From assembly GCA_963845735.1 (NCBI GenBank), contig CAWJTR010000006.1, forward strand, positions 44,227 to 108,226: a DNA stretch of 64,000 nt, in the 5' to 3' direction. The number at the start of each line of letters is the position of its first letter. The first letter of the stretch is position 1. The notes under the pieces are model-generated. The model was not told the DNA's origin, ran no database searches, and saw only the letters and a list, made by a program, of their open reading frames with translations. Shown here piece by piece: positions 1-8,593 of this stretch. Source of the stretch: AP-15 sp963845735. GTDB taxonomy: Bacteria > Pseudomonadota > Alphaproteobacteria > ATCC43930 > CGMCC-115725. A program made the translations under genes and the position numbers.

Positions 1-1103
1 CGATCCTGCCATTGGTCCGCCAGCTCGCCGACCGCACCGGCGAGGCCGGGCGCTGGCTGCATTGGGGTGCGACGACCCAGGACATCATGGACACCGCCGT
101 GGTGCTCCAGATCCGCGCCGGCCTGGAGCTGATCGAGCAGGATCTGACGGCGGTGCGCGGCCATCTCGCCGATCTCGCCCGGCGCCATCGCGACACGCCG
201 ATGGCCGGCCGCACCCATCTGCAGCACGCGTTGCCGATCACCTTTGGCTACAAGGCCGCAATCTGGCTTTCTGCCCTCGACCGCCACGCCGAGCGGCTCG
301 CCCAGCTGCGCCCGCGGGTGCTGTTGGCCCAGTTCGGCGGTGCCGCCGGCACCCTCGCCTCGCTCGGCAGCGGCGCGGATGTCGTCAAGAGCCGCACCGA
401 ACTCGCCCGCGAGCTCGGCCTCGGCGACCCGCCGATCACCTGGCACGTCGCCCGCGACGGCATCGCCGAGACCGTGCAGTTTCTGGCGTTGCTGGCCGGC
501 AGCCTCGGCAAGATCGCCTTCGATGTGATGCTGATGTCGGCGACCGAGTTCGGCGAGGCGGCCGAGCCGTTCGTCGCCGGCCGCGGCTCCAGCTCGACGA
601 TGCCGCAAAAGCGCAACCCGATCTCGTGCGAATTGATCCTCGCCGCCGCCAAGGTGTTGCGCCAACAGGCCGGGCTGGTGCTCGACGCGATGGTCACCGA
701 TTTCGAGCGCGCCACCGGCCCGTGGCATGTCGAATGGGTGGCGGTGCCCGAAGCCTTCGGCTACGCCGCGGGCGCGCTCCATCAGTCGCGGTTTCTATTG
801 GGCGGGCTGATCGTCGATCCCGCCCGCATGGCCAAGAACCTCGGCATGACCCACGGGCTGATCGTCGCCGAAGCGGTGATGATGGGCCTCGCCCCGCATA
901 CCGGCCGCAACGAGGCCCACGACCTCGTCTACGACGCCTGCCGCCTGGCCATCGAAACCGACCGCCCCCTCCTCGATGTATTGCTCGAAACCCCCGCCGT
1001 CGCCACCCCCCTCGGTCCCGACAAGCTGCGCGCCCTGACCGACCCCGCCAACTACCTCGGCGCCGCCCCCATCATGACCGACCACCTCCTCGCCCGCCGC
1101 TGA
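1..1103 (+). CDS. Fumarase/aspartase-superfamily lyase (adenylosuccinate lyase / carboxymuconate cycloisomerase type), 5' end missing
   Basis: The frame is open to the left edge of the window, so the N-terminus is lost; about 366 residues remain of a family usually near 450. Visible family marks are WGATTQD close to the left edge (a substrate-binding region) and the mobile catalytic loop GSSSTMPQKRNP around the middle. Family members are cytosolic homotetramers that eliminate fumarate from, or cyclise, a carboxylated substrate. The sequence looks like the group annotated either as adenylosuccinate lyase family or as 3-carboxy-cis,cis-muconate cycloisomerase (PcaB). Without the upstream neighbours I cannot choose between purine synthesis and protocatechuate breakdown, so no symbol is given. 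The TTG at 12 is not a credible start because homology continues upstream of it. Confidence 0.85.
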   Translation, partial: ILPLVRQLADRTGEAGRWLHWGATTQDIMDTAVVLQIRAGLELIEQDLTAVRGHLADLARRHRDTPMAGRTHLQHALPITFGYKAAIWLSALDRHAERLAQLRPRVLLAQFGGAAGTLASLGSGADVVKSRTELARELGLGDPPITWHVARDGIAETVQFLALLAGSLGKIAFDVMLMSATEFGEAAEPFVAGRGSSSTMPQKRNPISCELILAAAKVLRQQAGLVLDAMVTDFERATGPWHVEWVAVPEAFGYAAGALHQSRFLLGGLIVDPARMAKNLGMTHGLIVAEAVMMGLAPHTGRNEAHDLVYDACRLAIETDRPLLDVLLETPAVATPLGPDKLRALTDPANYLGAAPIMTDHLLARR

Positions 1104-1236
1104 ACTTCCGCGCGCGCGAGGTGGGGATTGCAGAGCGCCGACAGCGCCCACTTCACCCTCCCATCGCTGCGCGACGGGCCCCTCCCTCTCTGCCCCCAAG
1201 GGGCGGACAGGGCGCAGACTGTTGTAGAGGATGTTG

Positions 1237-1626
1237 TCAAAGCCCTCCCCCTCGATGGGGGAGGGTTGGGAGGGGGTGACACCGCAAGTTTTCGGCGATC
1301 GTCGCACGCACGCCTTCGAGGTTCGACAGCACCTCGTTGTTCCAGAAGCGTAAAACCCGATAGCCCTGGTCTTGGAGGAACCGGGTTCGCTCTGCTTCCT
1401 GCAGCGCCGACACTTGGTGTTGGCCGCCGTCAATTTCGATAATCAGGCGCCCGTCGTGGCAGACAAAATCGGCAATGTAACGCCCCAGCGGCACTTGCCG
1501 GCGGAATCTGTGCCCATCGATTTGAGACAACCGCAAGATTCGCCAGATGCTTTTCTCGGCGTCGGTCATATCTCGTCGTAAGGATCGGGCACGCTCCCGC
1601 GCCCCGGCGATCGGACGCTTCTTCAT
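1237..1626 (-). CDS. DUF559 domain protein, predicted PD-(D/E)XK (Vsr-like) endonuclease
   Basis: A 129-residue protein of the DUF559 family, which is related to very-short-patch repair endonucleases; the biological role of the family is unsettled. The start was put at the ATG giving MKKRPIAGAR because family members begin this way, shortly before RRDMTDAE. The predicted nuclease core is visible: E24 in the first helix, ADF with D53, then EIDG with E64 and D66 followed by H70, the expected metal-binding pattern. An ATG at 1698 would add 24 residues encoded partly by the right-hand repeat. The C-terminal tail from about residue 116 and the stop codon lie inside the left-hand repeat. The gene sits between a lyase gene and the end of the cyclase gene and has no functional link to either, which suits a small mobile unit. 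Confidence 0.8.
   Translation of the reverse strand: MKKRPIAGARERARSLRRDMTDAEKSIWRILRLSQIDGHRFRRQVPLGRYIADFVCHDGRLIIEIDGGQHQVSALQEAERTRFLQDQGYRVLRFWNNEVLSNLEGVRATIAENLRCHPLPTLPHRGGGL
1239..1281. repeat. Left copy of a 43-bp perfect inverted repeat flanking the DUF559 gene
   Basis: This G/C-rich segment contains an internal hairpin (CCTCCCCC, short loop, GGGGGAGG). It is identical over all 43 bases to the reverse complement of 1650-1692, and identity stops abruptly at both ends. On the minus strand it supplies the last codons and the stop of the DUF559 gene. A diverged relative lies at 4883-4928. Confidence 0.9.
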
Positions 1627-1649
1627 TTCGGCATTGGCCTTTGCCGGTT

Positions 1650-1692
1650 TGTCACCCCCTCCCAACCCTCCCCCATCGAGGGGGAGGGCTTT
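1650..1692. repeat. Right copy of the 43-bp perfect inverted repeat flanking the DUF559 gene
   Basis: Exact reverse complement of 1239-1281. It begins 24 bases upstream of the chosen DUF559 start and ends 12 bases before the last codon of the cyclase gene. Together the two copies enclose about 370 bases that contain nothing but the nuclease gene. Confidence 0.9.
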
Positions 1693-1704
1693 AAGCATCG
1701 CAGG

Positions 1705-4700
1705 CTATCGCGGCAATTGCGTCATGGCTCCACCAAGGCGGCGTTCGAGGGCGGCGGGGTTTTCGAGGTCGTCGAGGAGGGTGCGGGCGGCTTTGAGGTC
1801 GGCGGTGTCGAAGCCTTCGGTGAACCAGCCGAGGATCGGGGCGAGGAGGGCGGCCGCCTCTTGCGGCCGGCCCTGCTGGCGGCGCAGGCGGGCGAGGCTC
1901 ATCGCGCCGCGCAATTCCCAGGACTTCGCGTTCTGCCGGCGTGCGACGGCGATGGCTTGCTGCGATGGCCGTCTCGGCCTCGCTCACCGTCCCGGCGCCG
2001 GCGAGCAACGCCTCGCCCTTGAGCCGATAGAGCTCGGCTTCGAGCGGCGCTCCCCCCATCTTTTCCACCGCCTCCAGCCCGGCGGCGACCGACGCAAGCG
2101 CCGCTTCGGGCTTGCCGCTCGCCAATTGCGCATCGGCCTGCAACGCCAGCAGGATATGCTGGCTCACCCCAAGACCGTAGCTGTTCAGCCCTTTTACAAT
2201 TTGGGCGAGCCCCTTCTCGCTTTCGCCGGAGACGCTGAGCGCCCATCCCCGTTCGCAAAGGCCCCACGCCTGCCACTGCGCGATGCGCTGCTCCTCGCAG
2301 ATCCTCAATGCCCGTCCGGCATAGTCGGCGGCCGCCGACGGCTCGTGGCGAAAGATATGAACGAGCGCGGCCCAACACAGCGTAATGGCGAGGGTCAGCG
2401 GGTGCCCGAGCGTCTCGGCGCTTCCTACCGCTGCCCTCAGCTCATCGAGGGACCGATCCGGGTAACCGAGCATCCAGGAGATCAGCGCCAGGTAGAACTG
2501 GCATGCCGCGCCGGGATGGGAACTCGGCCAATCCGGGAATTGCATGTTCGGATCGAACAGCTCGAAGCCCCGCCGAAAGTGCGCAAGCGCCGGCTCGAGT
2601 TTCCCTTGGGAGTACAGCATCACGCCGAGCGCCATGTGCGCCCCGACGAGACGGGCCGCATCGTCAAGCCGTTCGGCGACACGCAACGCCTCCTCGGCAA
2701 AATGCTGCGCCTGCTCCATCTCGAGTAGGTTCAGATGGTGGAGCATCAGGCCGCGGAGCGCCGTGAACCCCCGGGGGTGATCCCCGAGCTGCCGACAGAG
2801 CTCCCATGCCCGGGCATAGGCTCGGCCAATGTCGGGGTGGCTGTAGCTCTTGGTCGCGAACAGCGCGGGGCCGAGCGCCATTTGCAAATCCAGCTCGCGC
2901 TCGGCCCGCTCGCGCGGATCGGGTAGCGCGTCAACCAATGCGAGGCCTCGGTGAAACTGGTCGATCGCTTCGAGGTTCGCCGACTGGCTCGCCGCGGCCG
3001 CGCCGGCTTTGTGCCAGTAGGCAATCGCCTGCGCCGGACAGTTCGCTTCGGTGTAGTGATGGGCCACCAATTCCGGTTGCGTGCTCGCCACCTCGGGAAA
3101 GCGATCCTCCAGCAGCTTTGCCACCTGCTGGTGATATTGCTGGCGGGTGCGCTTCAGCAGCGATTGGTAGGCCGCATCCTGGATCAGCGCATGCTTGAAC
3201 AGGTAGCGCGAGCGCGGCGGGCGGCCGCGCTGGTAGAGCAGCTCGTCGACTACCAGCTGGCCGAGACCGCTCTGCAACAGGTCTTCCTCGATCCCGGCCA
3301 AGGCGCTGATCATGTCATAGGCAAACTCGCGTCCCAGCACCGAGCCCAATTGTGCGACCTCGCGCAACCGCGGCGCCCGGTCGAGTCGCGCCATCAAGCG
3401 AATCCTGTAAGGTCTCCGGGATGTGCAATTGCGCCAGCGCGCCCGTGAGCACATAGGCGTCGCCGCGGGCCTCGAGCACCCCCGAACCGAGGATCGCCTT
3501 GGTCAGCTCCTCGACATAGAGCGGCACGCCGTCGGCCTTGGCGACGATATGATCGACCACCTCGCCGGGCAGCGGCCGGCCGCCGGCCAGATGGCCGACC
3601 ATCGTCTCGACCTCGGGCCGCTCTAGGCGGTTGAGCGTGATCGGAATCATGTGCGAGCGTTGCGGCCAGGGCGGCGTCAATTCCGGCCGATAGGTCGTGA
3701 CGACCAGCATCGCCGCCGTCGGCGCCTGCTCGATCAGCATGCCCAAGGTTTCCAATGTCGTCGGGTCGGCCCAGTGCAGATCCTCCCACGCCATCAGCAC
3801 CGGGGTTCGCTCCGCCGTTTCGATCAGCCAGGCAATGATCGCATCGAGGGTCGCATCGCGCTGCTGCTGTGCCGTCATCGCAAGGCGCGGATAGCGGTCC
3901 TCGGGCGCCGGCACCGACATCAGGTCAGCGAATAACCTGACACTCTCGGCGAGCGGCAAGGTCTTGAAGTTGCCGAGCCCGGCTTCGAGCTTCGCCAGGT
4001 GCTGCTGCGCGGTATCCTCCGGCTCCCAGCCGAACACGCGCTTCAGATGTTCGACGATCGGATGAAATGCGCTTGCCGTGTGAAACGGAGAGCAGCGGAT
4101 CGCCACCCAGATGTGATCCTTGCCGGCCGCCTCCCGCAACCCCTCCACCAGGCGGGACTTGCCGACCCCGGCCTCGCCTTGGATCAGCACGACCTGGCCG
4201 CGGCCGCGGCAACTGCCTTCCCAGGCGCGCAACAACAGCCCCATCTCCTCCTGGCGCCCGACGAGGGGCGCCGAGCTCCCGGTCCGCGTCGCGGCAAACC
4301 GGCTCTCGACATCCCGCGCCGACAAGACGCGCCACGCCGGCACCGGCTCGGCGAACCCCTTCAGCTCGTACGCCCCGAGATCCTCGAGGTCGAAGTGATC
4401 GCCGAGCATCGCGCGCGTCGCCGCGCTGACGACGATCTGGTTCGGCTGCGCTAATGCCTGCAGGCGTGCGGCCAGGTTCGGCGTCTCGCCGACGACCGCG
4501 GTTTCCGATGCGGTTCCTTCGCCGATCTGATCGCCGACGATCACCGGTCCGGTGGCGATGCCGATCCGCACCGCGAGCTCGACCCCGGGCGGCCGGCGGA
4601 TTGCGGCATTCAGCTCCGCCATCGCCTCGACGATATCGAGACCCGCCCGCACCGAACGCTCGGCCTCGTCCTCATGGGCGCGCGGGTAGCCGAAATAGAC

Positions 4701-5267
4701 CAGGATGCCGTCGCCCATGTACTTCGCGACAAAGCCGTCGTAACGCCGGATCGCGGCACTGCACCGGCTCTGATACGACGCGATCACATCGCGCAGATCT
4801 TCGGGGTCCATCCCGGTCGAGAGCGCCGTCGATCCCACCAGGTCGCAAAACATCACCGTCAGCTGCCGCCGCTCCGCCTCGACCCCCCCCTCCCCTCCCC
4901 CGCGAGCGGGGGAGGGTTAGGGAGGGGGCTGCCGCCAACAGGCGTGGCCGGCGCAGACAAAATCGGCACCGCAGTCGAAAAATCGCGCGCGGCCGCAGGG
5001 GCGGTCGGCTTCTCGGCGCGCCGCAAGGCCGGCAATGGTTGCGGCAGCGCCATGGGCTCGGGTCGGCGCCGCGCGCCCATCGGGCGCCCAGACGAGGAAC
5101 TCGCCATCGAGGTCAGCGGCGATACGCAATGTACTGATCAGCTCGCGCCGGACGTCTTCTAGGGCATCGTCGTCTAGCCGGAAACCTCGCTTTATCCGGC
5201 GATAGGAGACGCTACCCTCGGTGACAAGACGCCAGAGGACCTCTTTCAGGACCCTCTCAAAGTTCAC
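1705..5267 (-). pseudogene. Class III adenylate/guanylate cyclase with AAA-type ATPase and TPR domains, frame-broken
   Basis: A large signalling protein, about 1,180 residues if repaired. Order: an N-terminal domain of about 65 residues (MNFERVLKEV...), a low-complexity linker, a class III cyclase domain (CDLVGSTALS, YMGDGILVYFG, RIGIATGPVIVGD), a P-loop ATPase (GEAGVGKSR; Walker B-like LMAWEDLHWAD), then a long TPR-rich region. Such proteins are thought to couple cyclic-nucleotide synthesis to ligand sensing in the cytosol. The frame breaks near 5060, in a run of eight G at 4883-4890, near 3395 (an extra T before MARLDR) and near 1970. The last part in a new frame is clear (MSLARLRRQQGRPQEAAALL). 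The linker contains a copy of the repeat seen around the DUF559 gene. Domain assignment is secure; whether the gene works depends on whether the breaks are real. Confidence 0.8.
4883..4928. repeat. Third, diverged copy of the G/C hairpin repeat, inside the cyclase gene
   Basis: The segment has the same design as 1239-1281: a hairpin CCTCCCCC-GCGAGC-GGGGGAGG followed by GGTTAGGGAGGGGG. It lies between the N-terminal domain and the cyclase domain, and in the linker frame reads as a Pro/Gly-rich stretch (PLPNPPPLAGEGRGG). It starts with the eight-base C run at which the frame is lost. Confidence 0.75.
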
Positions 5268-5539
5268 ACTTCCGCCCCCCGTTCGCCGCGACCTTCATCC
5301 TTGCTCCCGGATGGTCGTATTCCGCCTAGAGCTTCGTAACCCCCAAGCAATGCGGGAGCCGCGCGAAGCGGTCGTTGAGATGGGTTAATCTCTCACGTTT
5401 ATGGCAGTGTCGTTAAGTGCGAACGTCCGGGTCGACCCTCTTTCCACGCCGTGGGAAACGCCCTATATTTGGATTCGAACAAATCGGAAACAGCGCGGCT
5501 TGTTCGAGAATGCGACCGCGATTTTCTGTTCCCGTCTAT

Positions 5540-5711
5540 TTCCCGGTTACGCCGAATATTTTCCCGGTTCGGGGGTAAAAAATTCCCGGTTATGTCGCTA
5601 CGGGAATTTGCCCGCAAGCCATTGACAAATCAGCCAAGTTTTCCAGGCCGAACGGCCGCCGGGAGGCTGAATCGACGAGATTCCCGGTTATTTTCCCGGT
5701 TCACGGGAATT
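5540..5711. repeat. Clustered TTCCCGGTT repeats in a gene-free region (5268-5863)
   Basis: Nothing convincing is encoded between 5268 and 5863. The nine-base word TTCCCGGTT occurs at 5540, 5561, 5583, 5681 and 5693. Two copies form inverted repeats: AAATTCCCG at 5580-5588 with CGGGAATTT at 5601-5609, and TTCCCG at 5693 with CGGGAA at 5704. The stretch is AT-richer than its surroundings. I recall similar TTCCCGGTT tracts in other alphaproteobacterial genomes, but no function is known to me. No FMN riboswitch core was seen ahead of ribE. Confidence 0.7.
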
Positions 5712-5863
5712 GGCGCCGGCATCGGTCGTGGCGGACAAACCTCGGACGGCGCCCATTTCCCCCATGGGCTCGGCTCTCGCCGGGACGACGCGAGTTGGCG
5801 CCCCAATCCCGCCGGGGTGAGAGGCGACTGGTAAATTTCCGGCGGGACTCGTAGCCTGTCGGC

Positions 5864-6481
5864 ATGTTTACCGGCATCGTTACCGATCTCGGACAGGTGC
5901 GGCGGGTGCGGCGCGGCGAGATGGTCGAGCTGACCATCGCCACCGGGTTCGATACCGCGGCGATCGCGATCGGGGCGTCGATCGCCTGCTCGGGGCCGTG
6001 CCTGACCGTGGTCGCGGTCGAGGACGGGGCGTTCACGGTGCAGGCCTCGGCCGAGACCGTGTCGCGGACGAAGATCGGCGCCTGGCGGCAAGGCGACCCG
6101 GTCAATCTCGAACAATCCTTGCGGCTCGGCGACGAGTTGGGCGGGCATCTGGTTTCGGGCCATGTCGATGGGCTGGCGCGGATCGTCGAGCGGCGGCCCG
6201 AGGCTGAATCGGTCAGGTTCGTGTTCGAGGCCCCCGGGGCGCTGATGCCGTTTATCGCCCCCAAGGGGTCGGTGGCGCTCGACGGGGTCAGCCTGACGGT
6301 CAACGAAGTGTCGGGGACCCGGTTTGGTGTCAACATCATCCCGCACACCCTTACCCGCACCAGTTTCAACGAGGCGCAGCCGGGGCAGCAGATGAATCTG
6401 GAAATCGACATGATCGCTCGCTACGTCGCGCGGCTGCTCGGTTCGGCAGCGGCCGACGCTGCTCAGGACAGCGCATCATGA
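5864..6481 (+). CDS. ribE: Riboflavin synthase, alpha subunit
   Basis: A 205-residue cytosolic enzyme that dismutates two molecules of 6,7-dimethyl-8-ribityllumazine to riboflavin and the pyrimidinedione. It starts with the family's invariant MFTGIV. The two tandem lumazine-binding barrels can be followed: the first over residues 1-97 and the second from GHLVSGHVDG onward, with SVALDGVSLTVNEV inside it. Length is normal. The stop overlaps the ribH start as ATGA, so the two are surely translated together; they lead a ribE-ribH-nusB-thiL run. No riboswitch is visible upstream, so regulation cannot be read from the sequence. Confidence 0.97.
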   Translation: MFTGIVTDLGQVRRVRRGEMVELTIATGFDTAAIAIGASIACSGPCLTVVAVEDGAFTVQASAETVSRTKIGAWRQGDPVNLEQSLRLGDELGGHLVSGHVDGLARIVERRPEAESVRFVFEAPGALMPFIAPKGSVALDGVSLTVNEVSGTRFGVNIIPHTLTRTSFNEAQPGQQMNLEIDMIARYVARLLGSAAADAAQDSAS

Positions 6482-6924
6482 GCCGGCCGCCGCATATCCT
6501 GGTCGTCGAGGCGCCCTATTACGCCCATATCGCCGAGGCATTGCGGCGCGGGGCCGAGCGCGCGCTCGCCGCGGCGGGCGCCACCCATGAGACCGTCCAG
6601 GTCCCTGGATCGTTCGAGATCCCGGCCGCGATCGGTCTCGCCGCGCGGGCGAGCGAGCGGTTCGACGGGTTTGTCGCGCTTGGCTGCGTGATCCGTGGTG
6701 AGACGACGCATTACGATCACATCTGCGCCGAGAGCGCGCGCGGATTGCAGGATTTGGCGGTGCGTGACGGGCTCGCCATCGGCTATGGCATTCTGACCTG
6801 CGAGAACGAGGCGCAGGCGCTCGAACGCGCCCCACCCGAGGGCCGCGACCATGGCGGCGCGGCGGTGCGCGCCTGCCTGGCGATCGTCGAGCTGAAACGG
6901 CGGCTGGCGCAGGCCGGCGGATGA
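6478..6924 (+). CDS. ribH: 6,7-dimethyl-8-ribityllumazine synthase
   Basis: A 148-residue enzyme of riboflavin synthesis that condenses 5-amino-6-ribitylaminouracil with 3,4-dihydroxy-2-butanone 4-phosphate and forms icosahedral or pentameric shells. Seen: VPGSFEIPAAIGLAAR in the substrate pocket, ALGCVIRGETTHYDHICAES with the catalytic histidine region, and GYGILTCEN. The start overlaps the ribE stop and its own stop overlaps the nusB ATG. ribH followed by nusB is a common alphaproteobacterial arrangement. Intact and of normal length. Confidence 0.97.
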   Translation: MSRPPHILVVEAPYYAHIAEALRRGAERALAAAGATHETVQVPGSFEIPAAIGLAARASERFDGFVALGCVIRGETTHYDHICAESARGLQDLAVRDGLAIGYGILTCENEAQALERAPPEGRDHGGAAVRACLAIVELKRRLAQAGG

Positions 6925-7418
6925 ATGCGGCGGACGACCACACCACGAGCGACGGACGCCCGCGGAGCGGCGGGCGGCGGCGCACGGTCGCGCGCTTCGC
7001 GGCGGTGCAGGCGCTCTACCAGCTCGAGCTGAACCCGGAGCTCGATCCCGAAGCGGTGGTCCGCGAATTCGCCCGCTACCGGTTCGACCAGGAGATCGAC
7101 GGCGACCAGTTGGCCGAGGCTGATCCGGTGTTCTTCGCCGACATCGTCGGGGGCGTCGCCGCCGATCAGGAGCGGCTCGACGCGGACATCTCTGCAGTGC
7201 TGGTCGAGGAATGGCCGCTGGCGCGGCTCGATGCGGTATTGCGTGCGATCCTGCGCGCCGGCGCCTGGGAATTCGTGCGGCGGCCGGATGTCCCGGCGCG
7301 GGTTACGATCAGCGAGTACATCGCTATCGCCCATGCGTTTTTTGTCGGCAAGGAACCGGGGCTCGCCAACGGCGTGCTCGATCGGTTGGGTCGCAGCTTG
7401 CGCCCGGCGGATATGTAG
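6921..7418 (+). CDS. nusB: Transcription antitermination factor NusB
   Basis: A 165-residue all-helical RNA-binding protein that joins NusE (ribosomal protein S10) on boxA RNA during rRNA antitermination. Family sequence is plain: RRRTVARFAAVQALYQLEL at the N-terminus, then DAVLRAILRAGAWEFVRRPDVPARVTISEYIAIAHAF, then LANGVLDRLGR near the end. The ATG overlaps the ribH stop. The first 20 residues are a polar extension, usual in this class. The thiL ATG follows five bases after the stop, so all four genes are likely one transcript. Confidence 0.96.
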   Translation: MNAADDHTTSDGRPRSGGRRRTVARFAAVQALYQLELNPELDPEAVVREFARYRFDQEIDGDQLAEADPVFFADIVGGVAADQERLDADISAVLVEEWPLARLDAVLRAILRAGAWEFVRRPDVPARVTISEYIAIAHAFFVGKEPGLANGVLDRLGRSLRPADM

Positions 7419-7423
7419 CGGCG

Positions 7424-8416
7424 ATGGCCCCGGGCGTCGCCGGCGAGGCAGCGGGCGAGTTCGAACGCATCCGGCGCTATTTCGCGCCGCTGGCGGGGCC
7501 GGGCGGGCTCGGACTGCTCGACGACGCGGCACTGGTCGATTGCCGCGCCGGGCACCGGCTGGTCATGACCGCGGATGCGATCGTCGCGGGCGTGCATTAC
7601 CTGCCGGAGGATCCGCCGGACCTGGTCGCCAAAAAGCTGGTGCGGGTCAATCTGTCGGACCTCGCGGCGATGGGCGCCCGCCCATTGCATTATTTGCTGA
7701 CGACGGCGCTGCCCGCCCAACTCGGGACGGAATGGATCGCCGGCTTTGCGCGCGGGCTCGAAGAGGATCAGCGGCGGTTCGGCATTGCCCTGCTGGGCGG
7801 CGATTCGGTCGCGACCTCGGGGCCGGCGGTGCTGTCGCTGACCGCGATCGGCGAAGTCGCGGCGGGAACCGAGATCCGGCGCAGCGGCGCCCATGCCGGG
7901 GATGTGGTCTGGGTCTCGGGCACGATCGGCGACGCGTTTCTCGGACTCCACGTGCTGCGCGGAGCCCGTCCGGACTTGGCGGCGGAGCATCGCGTTGCCC
8001 TGATCGCCCGGTTCCAGGTCCCTGAACCGCGCGTCGCCCTCGGTCCCGCGCTGTGCGGTCTCGCGCATGCGATGATCGACGTTTCCGACGGCCTCCTCGC
8101 CGATCTCGGCCACATCTGCGAGACCTCCGGCGTCGCCGCGGTCGTCGAACTCGAATCGCTGCCGTTGTCGCCCGCCGCAAGAGCATTCGTTGCGCTCGAT
8201 CCGGACATCGCGCCACGGCTCGCAACCGGCGGCGACGATTACGAGCTGCTGTTCACGGCATCGCCGGAAGCGACCGAGAGCATTCGCGGACTTGGGTCGC
8301 GGCTCGACTTGCCGCTCACCGCGATCGGTCGGATCGAGCCCGGCGCGGGCGTGCGGCTCGTCGACGCTGCGGGGCGGGCGATCCCGGTCGAGGTTGCCGG
8401 CTACCGCCATTTTTGA
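7424..8416 (+). CDS. thiL: Thiamine-monophosphate kinase
   Basis: A 330-residue enzyme that phosphorylates thiamine monophosphate to thiamine pyrophosphate with ATP. Start at the ATG five bases after nusB; homology begins just after it (GEFERIRRYFAPLAG). Family marks are LLDDAALVD, the metal-binding VMTADAIVAGVHY, NLSDLAAMGA, DVSDGLLADLGHI near residue 217 and GGDDYELLF near 269. The nusB-thiL neighbourhood is common in Alphaproteobacteria. Intact. Confidence 0.96.
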   Translation: MAPGVAGEAAGEFERIRRYFAPLAGPGGLGLLDDAALVDCRAGHRLVMTADAIVAGVHYLPEDPPDLVAKKLVRVNLSDLAAMGARPLHYLLTTALPAQLGTEWIAGFARGLEEDQRRFGIALLGGDSVATSGPAVLSLTAIGEVAAGTEIRRSGAHAGDVVWVSGTIGDAFLGLHVLRGARPDLAAEHRVALIARFQVPEPRVALGPALCGLAHAMIDVSDGLLADLGHICETSGVAAVVELESLPLSPAARAFVALDPDIAPRLATGGDDYELLFTASPEATESIRGLGSRLDLPLTAIGRIEPGAGVRLVDAAGRAIPVEVAGYRHF

Positions 8417-8593
8417 CGGCTTGAGACCATAGCCTGACCACGCGGGGCGCCTCGCGCGCGGTGCGAGTTGCGCGCTATTCGCGAGGCCGGTTGCCCAAAG
8501 ATTGCGCTTCTGCCATGTTCCGCGCGCTCCGACCTGTCCTCGCCGGGCAGCGGAGGGCCCCCCTTTCCCGCTGGTCGCGAGGCAAGCTCCCCT

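Noticed and set aside
795..1433. Minus-strand frame of 212 codons over the lyase end and the left repeat
   Set aside because: Gly/Val/Glu-rich antisense of the lyase gene, without any start signal or family pattern.
5468..5490. Possible tRNA T-arm (GGATTCGAAC on the plus strand)
   Set aside because: The flanking bases give an 8-base loop, and no acceptor, D or anticodon arm could be built.
5540..5711. TTCCCGGTT cluster as a CRISPR array
   Set aside because: The repeat is nine bases and the spacing varies between 12 and 98; there are no cas genes.
5712..5863. FMN riboswitch ahead of ribE
   Set aside because: None of the conserved RFN-element words could be found.
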